Position numbers and translations under genes: made by a program. A stretch of 26,503 nt of DNA from a virus. This document shows, piece after piece, positions 1 to 5,573 of the stretch. Positions within the stretch are counted from its first letter, which is position 1. Each line of letters opens with the position of its first letter. Below the pieces are notes generated by a model. The model did not search any database. It was given only the letters and a program-made list of their open reading frames with translations, and was not told the DNA's origin. Location: the IMG/VR virus record IMGVR_UViG_3300047273_000051, positions 1-26,503 of that record. One strand, given 5' to 3'.

Positions 1-33
1 CACCAAATAACAACACCAACACCCCCCACCACC
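1..33 (+). promoter_or_regulatory. G-free A/C-rich leader before the first gene
   Basis: The 33 bases before the first start codon contain no G and only three T-free stretches of A and C, ending in a run of C and repeated ACC units. No Shine-Dalgarno sequence is present. Such a sequence cannot fold stably and would give an open ribosome landing site, which is an inference. It may also be only the tail of an upstream intergenic region cut by the window edge. Confidence 0.3.
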
Positions 34-321
34 ATGAACGACCAAATCACCGCCCTGCTCTCGCAGGCTCTCGCAGATGCCCTCAAGCAGGCTCTCGTCC
101 CCATCGTAAGGGACGCAGTCAACGAGGCTCTCGCCTCCCAGCCCAAGGAGGAAAAGCCCCTCTGTCACTCTGACGAGGTGGTCGCTCGATTCACCGCAAT
201 CGAGGAAAGGCTCGACAGTCTGGAATCCGACATGACCGACAAGGTTGACCAGTCCGACATCAATGACCATGTGCAGGATTGCATCGATTCGGGCTCCTTC
301 TCCATCGAATTCCGAGGCTAA
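34..321 (+). CDS. Small acidic helical protein of unknown function
   Basis: This encodes 95 residues that I do not recognise. Residues 8-35 form an amphipathic, alanine/leucine-rich helix (QALA, QALV and EALA units). Residues 50-75 are rich in Glu, Asp and Leu and could form a short coiled coil, and the C-terminus is acidic. No signal peptide or membrane segment is seen. The DNA is clearly richer in G+C than most of the window and favours CTC, GCC, ATC and GAC codons, a bias otherwise seen in the capsid gene. It may therefore be highly expressed or of separate origin. The start has no Shine-Dalgarno sequence. It is followed by strong inverted repeats that could end the transcript. A structural or DNA-bound role is possible but unproven. 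Confidence 0.7.
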   Translation: MNDQITALLSQALADALKQALVPIVRDAVNEALASQPKEEKPLCHSDEVVARFTAIEERLDSLESDMTDKVDQSDINDHVQDCIDSGSFSIEFRG

Positions 322-367
322 CCCCCTCTAACCCAGCCCACCATGAAGCCCAAACCAGACTCATAGC

Positions 368-392
368 CCAAGGGGTTAACGACCCCTCTTGG
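368..392. repeat. Stem-loop with 8-bp stem and one bulge
   Basis: The left arm CCAAGGGG pairs with CCCC-T-CTTGG. Positions 368-372 pair with 388-392 and 373-375 pair with 384-386, with T387 bulged and an 8-base loop. There is no run of T after it, so it is not a classical intrinsic terminator. It could protect the 3' end of the upstream gene's transcript or pause polymerase. Confidence 0.5.
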
Positions 393-414
393 TTCCAAGG
401 TTGCAAAGAGTGAC

Positions 415-469
415 AACCCCTTTCCCCCCTCATGCATCACCCTTAAAAAGGGTAGGGGGGGAGGGGGTT
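415..469. repeat. Large nested inverted repeat with G-quadruplex potential
   Basis: Outer arms 415-420 (AACCCC) and 464-469 (GGGGTT) pair. Then 424-430 (CCCCCCT) pairs with 454-460, and an inner hairpin forms between 439-444 (ACCCTT) and 448-453 (AAGGGT) with a 3-base loop. An internal loop (421-423 against 461-463) and an 8-base bulge (431-438) separate the parts. On the + strand positions 450-467 contain G-runs of 3, 7 and 5 separated by one or two bases, enough for four G-tracts. A transcription stop, replication pause or packaging-related site are all possible. No T-tract follows directly. Confidence 0.6.
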
Positions 470-678
470 CCACTTTTAGCGGCAAAACCCTGTATGTTGG
501 GTTACGCTATGCACATTATTTTTCTCAAAAGGAAAACAATCCGAACCGCAGGTGAGGATGAGGAAGGGGATTACTAAGGGGATTGTCAGAGATGAAGTCA
601 AGCGGGAAATGTGGAATGTTTGTAATTTATATTGTTTGGGCTGAATGCAGGAATTTTTAACAAATGTAAAAAGGGTAC

Positions 679-707
679 TTGACTGGTAGAGAAAACGGAG
701 TTACTAT
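679..707 (+). promoter_or_regulatory. Sigma70-like promoter upstream of the tRNA cluster
   Basis: TTGACT at 679-684 (5 of 6 to consensus) is followed by a 17-base spacer and TACTAT at 702-707 (4 of 6). The expected transcript start lies near 714, about 140 bases before the first tRNA. The ACTTGAC core also occurs at the two other promoter-like sites near 1950 and 8421. The assignment is by hexamer match only. Confidence 0.4.
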
Positions 708-855
708 TCGTCAGTTCTTTGAATTTGCTGGCGTTGTCGAAAGACGAGGTATAGGCAGAATATCCCACAATGGTCAATATATAGGCATCAGATATGATAT
801 CTCTAGAATATACTGGGAGGTCCGAAACTCCCCGCCAGTCCTTATTTTGACATAG
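679..855 (+). CDS. Possible 58-codon gene with TTG start, unknown
   Basis: A continuous frame begins at TTG (679) and ends at TAG (853-855), two bases into the tRNA-Ser gene. Its product looks protein-like, with alternating hydrophobic and charged residues (for example FEFAGVV, GRISHNGQYIGIRYD and YWEV) and AGA/ATA codon use matching other genes here. Against it: there is no ATG, there is no Shine-Dalgarno site, and its start overlaps the -35 element of the promoter-like sequence. A hairpin (813-838) lies in its last codons. It may be a decayed gene remnant. I do not recognise the product. Confidence 0.28.
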   Translation: MTGRENGVTIRQFFEFAGVVERRGIGRISHNGQYIGIRYDISRIYWEVRNSPPVLILT

Positions 856-938
856 AGGGTTGGCAGAGAGGCTTATTGCATCTGTCTTGAAAACAGAAGT
901 GGGTCAAACCACCACAGGTTCAAATCCTGTACCCTCTG
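854..938 (+). tRNA. tRNA-Ser(TGA)
   Basis: The acceptor stem pairs 854-860 (AGAGGGT) with 931-937 (ACCCTCT), with discriminator G938 as expected for serine. The anticodon stem is 881-885/893-897 with loop CTTGAAA, giving anticodon TGA (888-890), which reads UCA. A long variable arm (899-902 with 909-912) is present, as in class II tRNAs. The T arm is 914-930. No CCA is encoded. It is first in a cluster of four. Confidence 0.93.
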
Positions 939-971
939 CGTTAATAGTGTCAATCCTTATTAATACGAAAT

Positions 972-1042
972 GCCCCGATTGTGTAATGGTAGCACAGGAG
1001 ATTTTGGTTCTCTTAGTCGGGGTTCGACTCCCTGTCGGGGTT
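972..1042 (+). tRNA. tRNA-Gln(TTG)
   Basis: The acceptor stem pairs 972-978 with 1035-1041 and has a G-T pair at its end. The D arm is 981-995, the anticodon stem 997-1001/1009-1013, and the anticodon TTG (1004-1006) reads CAA. The T arm is 1018-1034 with a standard TTCGACT loop. The discriminator would be T, which is unusual for glutamine (normally G). No CCA is encoded. The short variable loop has four bases. Confidence 0.85.
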
Positions 1043-1052
1043 CGTCTCTTTA

Positions 1053-1124
1053 GCGTCAATAACTCAATGGCAGAGTGCCTGTTTTCCAAACAGGTTGTTG
1101 CAGGTTCAAGTCCTGTTTGACGCA
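1053..1124 (+). tRNA. tRNA-Gly(TCC)
   Basis: The acceptor stem GCGTCAA (1053-1059) pairs perfectly with TTGACGC (1117-1123), with discriminator A1124. The anticodon stem is 1078-1082/1090-1094 with loop TTTCCAA, so the anticodon is TCC (1085-1087), reading GGA. The T loop is TTCAAGT. CCA is not encoded. It lies 10 bases after tRNA-Gln and 5 bases before tRNA-Ile, so the four are very probably processed from one transcript. Confidence 0.93.
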
Positions 1125-1129
1125 CTTTC

Positions 1130-1202
1130 GGGGGTGTAACTCAGCGGTCAGAGTGGGCTCTTTATAAGGGCTAAGTCGGGAGTTCAATTCTCCCCACCCC
1201 TA
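1130..1202 (+). tRNA. tRNA-Ile(TAT), reads AUA
   Basis: The acceptor stem pairs 1130-1136 with 1195-1201, the last pair being G-T, with discriminator A1202. The D arm is ACTC/GAGT (1139-1142/1151-1154). The anticodon stem is 1156-1160/1168-1172 with two G-T pairs and loop TTTATAA, giving anticodon TAT (1163-1165). The T arm is 1178-1194. Most bacteria read AUA with a lysidine-modified CAT anticodon, so a direct TAT anticodon is notable. CCA is not encoded. Confidence 0.88.
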
Positions 1203-1229
1203 TTTCACATAAAACATAATTAATCATAT

Positions 1230-1670
1230 ATGAATCAAGACATATCAGAGAAAGACCTATCCGAAAAGATGGGGCTCAGTAGAGACGAGATGCGTCAATG
1301 GCGGTCAAAACTGCCAGAAGCCGCCAATAACCTTATTTTTCAAAAGGAAAGCAAGAAGCCCCAGAAACTGTGGAACTGGTACTGGACCCCCGCTGGTGTT
1401 TCTTGGCTTACTGACCAATTAAATATCCAATCCGATACTGTCGCACAAGAAATCTATGAAGAAACAAAACCAGAAGAGAAAGAAGTGGAAGTTGTCCGTC
1501 ATAACTTTCCTAACCTACGATTTGTATTGGTCAAAGATAAAAATGGCAAACTCTTCACCGCTTCTTGTAAGGACAATCGAGGTTTCCGAATCAAAATGAA
1601 AGTTACCATCAAAGAAGACAAACACGGCTGGTATGTCAAGAGAAACCCAGTATACAAACAAAATGCCTAA
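1230..1670 (+). CDS. Unknown 146-residue protein with HTH-like N-terminus
   Basis: I do not recognise this protein as a named family. Residues 8-27 (KDLSEKMGLSRDEMRQWRSK) look like a helix-turn-helix: a helix, a glycine turn and a second helix with Arg and Trp. Residues 45-62 are aromatic (LWNWYW) and are followed by a segment rich in Glu and Lys (70-90). The C-terminal third (95-146) looks beta-rich and basic. It starts 27 bases after tRNA-Ile with an AT-rich, Shine-Dalgarno-free leader. Its last codons overlap the start of the next gene by 8 bases, so the two are probably co-translated. A regulatory or DNA-binding role, or a small terminase-like role, is possible. Confidence 0.8.
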   Translation: MNQDISEKDLSEKMGLSRDEMRQWRSKLPEAANNLIFQKESKKPQKLWNWYWTPAGVSWLTDQLNIQSDTVAQEIYEETKPEEKEVEVVRHNFPNLRFVLVKDKNGKLFTASCKDNRGFRIKMKVTIKEDKHGWYVKRNPVYKQNA

Positions 1671-1953
1671 AAAGAAGCCGAAAAAGAAGAGTACTTTCAA
1701 TGACGAACAGTTTGAGGCTCATTGCCTCGACTCCGTATCCGCAGACATGCGGAAATGGAACATTCCGTGGTTTGTCGGTGTTTTTGGTAAGCCCAACAGC
1801 GATGATATCAAGATAATGGTTGCTGGTAAACCAGCAAACATTGACAAGTCTGAAGAGGTTATCTACATGAAGTCTTTGATGACGATGGCAATAATTGCCT
1901 TGGAACAAGGCATTAGTGATAAGAAACAGGGTTTTGATGTTATTGACACTTGA
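1663..1953 (+). CDS. Unknown 96-residue protein with basic N-terminus
   Basis: The chosen start is the ATG at 1663, which overlaps the end of the previous gene by 8 bases; a start at 1633 in the same frame would deepen the overlap. The N-terminus is strongly basic (MPKKKPKKKS). A globular part with several Trp and Phe residues (about 30-45) follows, then a helical, methionine-rich segment near 65-80. An almost equally long open frame lies on the opposite strand, but codon use and neighbours favour this one. No family is recognised. The basic tail suggests nucleic-acid contact, which is inference only. The stop codon lies inside the TTGACA of a promoter-like motif. Confidence 0.75.
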   Translation: MPKKKPKKKSTFNDEQFEAHCLDSVSADMRKWNIPWFVGVFGKPNSDDIKIMVAGKPANIDKSEEVIYMKSLMTMAIIALEQGISDKKQGFDVIDT

Positions 1954-1983
1954 CAAATCAAAAAATTTTTACAAACTGCCATA
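1943..1983 (+). promoter_or_regulatory. Tandem TTGACA motifs before the next gene
   Basis: Two perfect TTGACA hexamers occur at 1943-1948 and 1950-1955, followed by A- and T-tracts (1960-1970). No good -10 hexamer lies at 16-18 bases from either, so this is only a possible promoter. The ten bases GACACTTGAC (1945-1954) recur exactly at 8416-8425 in the other promoter-like gap. Confidence 0.3.
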
Positions 1984-2556
1984 ATGGACAAACCTGTAGT
2001 TGGACAATATATACCCATGTGGAAGGGGTCTGCTGGCTCTGGAGCAGAGCGTATTTACTCTGTTGATGGGAAGTGGGTGAAGGCTGGACAAGCACTTTCT
2101 ACTGGGCATAAGATAGTAGGTGAAGACAAGTCTGGAAACCTAGTCCTTAACTATCATGGCGTTCCTGTAACCATTGGTATGCAGGGTTCGCATATCACCC
2201 CTTACAACCCAGCAACCAAGCCAATGTGGGCTGGTGGCGGTCAAATGACCACGCAGGAAGAGCAGATGTATGATGCCATGAAGAATCAAGATGGTTCGTT
2301 TAACGACAGCATGGGTGGCATGCATAGTTCGTTTGAAGATGCAATGAAAGCATATAAATCGTACTATATTGCTGACAGAAGCCCATTGGATAGAAGCATA
2401 AATAGACTGAAGAAAAACTTCCCAGACAGAAACTTTGGCACTTATTCTGATTATCAAAAGGCAACGCCAGAACAACAAAGGGCTGGCTTTTACATCTACA
2501 ACAACGAAACCGAAGACTTTACTGACTTTTTTAAACTTAACCAAGAAATACAATAA
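1984..2556 (+). CDS. Unknown 190-residue phage protein
   Basis: This protein matches no family I know. Residues 1-75 look like a small beta-rich domain with many Gly, Val and Tyr residues. Residues 85-100 hold a glycine/methionine linker (WAGGGQM), and residues 88-190 are mostly helical and polar with many Asp, Tyr and Phe residues. No signal peptide or membrane helix is seen. The start follows an AT-rich gap with TTGACA motifs and has no Shine-Dalgarno sequence. Its stop codon overlaps the next ATG (TAATG). A virion or accessory role near the lysin is possible, but nothing in the sequence decides it. Confidence 0.8.
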   Translation: MDKPVVGQYIPMWKGSAGSGAERIYSVDGKWVKAGQALSTGHKIVGEDKSGNLVLNYHGVPVTIGMQGSHITPYNPATKPMWAGGGQMTTQEEQMYDAMKNQDGSFNDSMGGMHSSFEDAMKAYKSYYIADRSPLDRSINRLKKNFPDRNFGTYSDYQKATPEQQRAGFYIYNNETEDFTDFFKLNQEIQ

Positions 2557-2690
2557 TGGCTGAAAAACTTGAACAACTAGATTGGGGTGGCGTTGATGGA
2601 AAGGAACGCTGGAACAACCAACGATGGAAGAGCGTGTTCGTTTCCAAAAAATGCTTGCTGAAGGATACAAGGAAGGTAAATCTGGACTAG
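2556..2690 (+). CDS. Small 44-residue frame, probably a frameshifted gene
   Basis: The ATG overlaps the previous stop (TAATG), the coupling used by many genes here. The first 15 or so residues (MAEKLEQLDWGGVDG) look natural, but the rest (from about residue 20) is a basic, cysteine-containing tail unlike the neighbours. A frame shifted by -1 continues with a more convincing protein (see 2624-2710). Either this is a complete short gene or the real product crosses frames near the A-run at 2600-2602. I do not recognise a function. Confidence 0.45.
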   Translation: MAEKLEQLDWGGVDGKERWNNQRWKSVFVSKKCLLKDTRKVNLD

Positions 2691-2710
2691 CCGCATTTGA
2701 TGACATGTAA
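2624..2710 (+). CDS. 28-residue frame, likely 3' half of the preceding small gene
   Basis: Starting at ATG 2624 this frame gives MEERVRFQKMLAEGYKEGKS followed by GLAAFDDM. It is a compact, charged and plausible C-terminus with codons like the surrounding genes. Upstream in the same frame the sequence stays protein-like for ten codons back to a TGA near 2594. It overlaps the 3' part of the 2556 frame, which is offset by -1. The two together would give a protein of roughly 50 residues. It could also be a separate tiny gene with an internal start. Confidence 0.4.
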   Translation: MEERVRFQKMLAEGYKEGKSGLAAFDDM

Positions 2711-2717
2711 ATAACTT

Positions 2718-2792
2718 GCCTTGTTAGCACAGCGGTAGTGCGACTGTTTTGTAAACAGTAGGTCGTTGGTTCAAACCCAACACAAGGCTCCA
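2718..2792 (+). tRNA. tRNA-Thr(TGT) with encoded CCA
   Basis: The acceptor stem GCCTTGT (2718-2724) pairs with ACAAGGC (2782-2788), with discriminator T2789, and CCA is encoded at 2790-2792. The D stem GCAC pairs with GTGC (2727-2730/2738-2741). The anticodon stem is 2743-2747/2755-2759 with loop TTTGTAA, so the anticodon is TGT (2750-2752), which reads ACA. It is separate from the four-tRNA cluster and is the only tRNA here with a genome-encoded CCA. Confidence 0.93.
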
Positions 2793-2803
2793 CTTTAAAA
2801 CAT

Positions 2804-3775
2804 ATGGCAGAAAAGAAAATAAGAAAATTTGACTTTGTAACACAAGACTTGGTTGACTATGCAAAAAGCAAAGGACTAAATGACCAATACCTTACAAACT
2901 TTTTGTTCATGGCACAATCGGAAGGACAAGGCAGAAGGGAAAGTCTTTTTTACACAACTCCAGAAAGAGTTTGGCAAGTGTTTCATAAAAATGTCTATTT
3001 TAAGGGTTTAACGAGAGAACAAGGAATCGAAAAGGTCAAGAAAGATGGGCTTTTAAGAAATGAAACCAAAATGGCTAACACATTTTATGGTGGACGGCTT
3101 GGAAACAAAGAAAAAGATGATGGATGGAAGTTTCGTGGAAGAACCTTTGTTCAACTTACAGGAAGAGAAAATTATGAAAGAATAGGAAAGCGTCTTGGTG
3201 TAGATTTGACTACAGACCCAGACATTTTAGAAAAAGACCCTATATTGGCTAGAAAGGTTGCATTAGAATACATACTATGGAAAGACCCAGAACTTAAAAA
3301 GGGAATGACTCCTAGGGGAATGCACCAACTTATAGGACCAGCAACGCCTTATGAAGAAAGCATGGAAAGGGCTGGCGAAATATTTGAAGATGGTAAAATA
3401 AACTTTTATATTACGGAAAACAATGCATATGCCGCACTTTTAAAGGCAGAACAAGAAAAAACCGCACAAGAAAAGGAATTGTTAGAAAGAAGAACTCCAA
3501 CTCCAATGATGCCATTCAAGGCAAAAGATTGGACTACAAATATTGCCGTTCCTGCGTATGACCAAAATGAACGAATAAAGTTTGCTCAAAAACTTCAGCA
3601 AAAAGAATATGCCCCAGAAATACCACAGGCTCAAAGAGATTGGACTGTCAATCAGTTGATGGGTCCAGAAATGTATTCAAAAGTATCAATACAAACTGCA
3701 ATTGAAAGAAAGATGAAGGAAGACGAGGCTAGAAAAGAATACGAGGTTAAAAGACAAACTGGTCAAGTTCAATAA
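2804..3775 (+). CDS. GH19 chitinase-like peptidoglycan hydrolase (lysin)
   Basis: The N-terminal 200 residues match the glycoside hydrolase 19 fold used by phage lysozymes, which cut the glycan strand of peptidoglycan. Helix 31-38 (TNFLFMAQ) leads to Glu40 in the place of the catalytic AQ-HES motif, and Glu46 in ESLFYTTPERV fits the second acidic residue. Residues 92-124 carry the family signature (FYGGRLGN, then DGWKFRGRTFVQLTGRENY). The usual His before the catalytic Glu is absent. Residues 205-323 form a charged, mostly helical extension not needed for GH19 activity; it may bind the wall or the virion. There is no signal peptide, so release would need a holin, or the protein is virion-borne. 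The gene is A-rich and overlaps terL by TAATG. Confidence 0.85.
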   Translation: MAEKKIRKFDFVTQDLVDYAKSKGLNDQYLTNFLFMAQSEGQGRRESLFYTTPERVWQVFHKNVYFKGLTREQGIEKVKKDGLLRNETKMANTFYGGRLGNKEKDDGWKFRGRTFVQLTGRENYERIGKRLGVDLTTDPDILEKDPILARKVALEYILWKDPELKKGMTPRGMHQLIGPATPYEESMERAGEIFEDGKINFYITENNAYAALLKAEQEKTAQEKELLERRTPTPMMPFKAKDWTTNIAVPAYDQNERIKFAQKLQQKEYAPEIPQAQRDWTVNQLMGPEMYSKVSIQTAIERKMKEDEARKEYEVKRQTGQVQ

Positions 3776-5379
3776 TGAAACTGTCAGAGCATCCAGTACT
3801 TATCAAGCCCTCACAGGAGCAATTAAAGGCTCTTGTGAGCAGACATGGTGCTGAGTTTGTCGCTAAGTTGCTCCAAGATAGGGAAGACAAGATACAGGCT
3901 GAAAAACTTGACCCATATCGTCACGGATATGAACCAAAACATTGGGCTGACGCAGACGAACTGATGAATCAGTTTGATGAGGTTTGCGTAATGGGTGGGA
4001 ATAGAGCAGGAAAGACAGAATGGGCGGCTAAGAAGGTAATGCAGATTCTTACAAGCAAGCCAGACGCAAGAGTCTGGTGTTTGCATACGACATCTCAGTC
4101 AAGCATACAAATGCAACAGAATGTCATCTGGAAGTATATGCCAGCGGAACTAAAAACCGCAAAGAAAACAAAGATTACGAATATATCGTATTCCCAGAAA
4201 AACGGCTTTTCGGACAACACTTTTATTTTGCCGAACAAGTCGCAATGCTTCTTTATGAATTACGCCCAAGACAAGAAGGTCATTGAGGGCGGTGAAGTTG
4301 ATTTTATTTGGTGCGATGAACTTGTGCCTTTGGATTGGATTGAAACATTGCGTTATCGTATTGTCACAAGAAGAGGCAAGATGGCTGTAACTTTTACGCC
4401 TGTCCAAGGTTTCTCACAGGTTGTTAAGGACTATGTATCTGGCTGTAAGATAAAACAGCAACGCAAAGCGTCATTGCTTGACAAGAATTCACAGCATGTG
4501 GCTGGTTGCGTAAATGGCAATATGCCTTACATTGCTCATTCCGTAAGAAAGAACTCTGCTTGCATCTGGTTTCATTCAGACCTTAACCCATACAACCCAT
4601 TTGACCAACTTGCAAAGACTCTTGAGGGTAAAAACACCTCAGAAATCAAAATAAGAGCCTACGGATGGGCTGAAAACACAATTGGTTCACAATTTCCTAG
4701 ATTTGATGACCACAATATCATCAAAAAGGAGCAAATTCCAGAAAAGGGAACAGATTATATGGTCTGCGACCCTGCTGGAGCAAGAAATTGGTTTATGATA
4801 TGGGCAAGAGCCGCTGAAGACGGCAACATTTATATCTACAGAGAGTTTCCAGACATCTCGATGGGGGAATGGACTCTTCCAAGCGAGAAAGTCGATGGCA
4901 AGGCTGGGACGGCACAAAGAAATGGTGCTGGCAGAGGTATAGACGAATACAAGGAGTTGATACTCGACTTGGAAAACGGAGTTACCCCAGAGAGACGCTT
5001 TATTGACCCTAGGGCTGGAGGAACTCAAGCAGTCGGAAGAGATGGAGGTACTACCCTTATTGAACTTCTTGACGGAGGAGACAAACCTATGTTTTTTGAG
5101 CCAGCCGCAGGATTAAGGCTTGAAGAAGGCATAGCAATCATTAACGATTGGCTTTCATATGACACATCCCAGCCGAGGACAGCAATCAATCAACCTAAAC
5201 TCTACATTTCTGAAGAGTGCGAAAACCTTATCTATTCCCTCCGAGAGTGGACTGGAGGAGACGGAGATAAGGGAGCATCAAAAGACCCTATTGACTGCCT
5301 TAGGTACTTGGCTGTCATGTCCCCAGAATACAACGATATATCAGCATTCAATGGAGGGAACGCAGGTTTTAGTTATTAA
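3775..5379 (+). CDS. terL: Terminase large subunit (ATPase and nuclease)
   Basis: This is the motor that cuts concatemeric DNA and pumps it into the prohead through the portal. The 534 residues show both domains. In the ATPase, Walker A is GGNRAGKT (74-81), Walker B is VDFIWCDE (175-182) with catalytic Glu182, and the coupling motif is VTFTP (205-209). The RNase H-like nuclease has Asp332 in MVCDPAG, Asp411 in FIDPRAGG, and Asp504/Asp507 near KDPIDCLRYL. Length is normal for the family. The start shares its A with the stop of the lysin gene. The next gene begins three bases after its stop. No obvious small terminase is adjacent unless it is the HTH protein that follows. Confidence 0.95.
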   Translation: MKLSEHPVLIKPSQEQLKALVSRHGAEFVAKLLQDREDKIQAEKLDPYRHGYEPKHWADADELMNQFDEVCVMGGNRAGKTEWAAKKVMQILTSKPDARVWCLHTTSQSSIQMQQNVIWKYMPAELKTAKKTKITNISYSQKNGFSDNTFILPNKSQCFFMNYAQDKKVIEGGEVDFIWCDELVPLDWIETLRYRIVTRRGKMAVTFTPVQGFSQVVKDYVSGCKIKQQRKASLLDKNSQHVAGCVNGNMPYIAHSVRKNSACIWFHSDLNPYNPFDQLAKTLEGKNTSEIKIRAYGWAENTIGSQFPRFDDHNIIKKEQIPEKGTDYMVCDPAGARNWFMIWARAAEDGNIYIYREFPDISMGEWTLPSEKVDGKAGTAQRNGAGRGIDEYKELILDLENGVTPERRFIDPRAGGTQAVGRDGGTTLIELLDGGDKPMFFEPAAGLRLEEGIAIINDWLSYDTSQPRTAINQPKLYISEECENLIYSLREWTGGDGDKGASKDPIDCLRYLAVMSPEYNDISAFNGGNAGFSY

Positions 5380-5381
5380 CG

Positions 5382-5573
5382 ATGAAAAACTATCCGATTT
5401 TGTTATCAAAGGCTGAAGCCGCAGAAATGACTGGATTAAACAAACAGTACCTTGACAAACTCAGAAAAGAGAATGAAGTTGCGGTATACAAGACCAAAGG
5501 TGGTCATCATAAATTTTACAGAGACTCTTTAATCAATCACATAAACAACAATCTAAAAAATGGAACCAGATAA
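5382..5573 (+). CDS. Small HTH (excisionase/MerR-like) DNA-binding protein
   Basis: These 63 residues form one HTH_17/excisionase-type domain. Residues 8-20 (SKAEAAEMTGLNK) are the first helix and turn, 21-31 (QYLDKLRKENE) form the recognition helix, and 35-50 form a short beta wing (VYKTKGGHHKFYRD). This family binds DNA as Xis, MerR or small regulator proteins. Its place between terL and portal, joined tightly to both, suggests a packaging role such as DNA recognition in the manner of a small terminase. A regulator role is also possible. The start is three bases after the terL stop, without a Shine-Dalgarno site. The end overlaps the portal start by 14 bases. Confidence 0.85.
   Translation: MKNYPILLSKAEAAEMTGLNKQYLDKLRKENEVAVYKTKGGHHKFYRDSLINHINNNLKNGTR

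Larger units (their letters stand above)
322..557. other. C-rich intergenic region with stem-loops, no convincing gene
   Basis: After the first gene the + strand stays C-rich up to about 430 and then becomes G-rich between 450 and 467 because of an inverted repeat. A 62-codon open frame crosses the repeats at 389-577, but its product has low-complexity proline and glycine content expected from the repeats themselves. I see no tRNA and no promoter with two good hexamers here. The two stem-loops are listed separately. Confidence 0.5.

Noticed and set aside
389-577. 62-codon frame across the inverted repeats
   Set aside because: It is made largely of repeat sequence, has no initiation signal, and gives a product without protein-like composition.
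558-644. 28-codon frame with GGTGAGG before the ATG
   Set aside because: There is a Shine-Dalgarno-like match, but the product is very short, ends in a cysteine-rich stretch and overlaps another weak frame; nothing else supports it.
860-1120. Plus-strand frame through three tRNAs
   Set aside because: It reads through tRNA-Ser, tRNA-Gln and tRNA-Gly, so the open frame is a by-product of structured RNA genes.
904-1125. Minus-strand frame over the tRNA cluster
   Set aside because: It is the antisense of tRNA-Gln and tRNA-Gly; the tRNA folds explain the sequence fully.
1636-1956. 106-codon minus-strand frame opposite the gene at 1663
   Set aside because: All neighbours are on the + strand, and the + frame has a better overlap start and more natural composition.
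2140-2793. 217-codon open frame on the minus strand
   Set aside because: Its first residues (GFEPTTYCLQNSR) are the antisense translation of tRNA-Thr, a known artefact, and the rest is antisense to the gene at 1984-2556.
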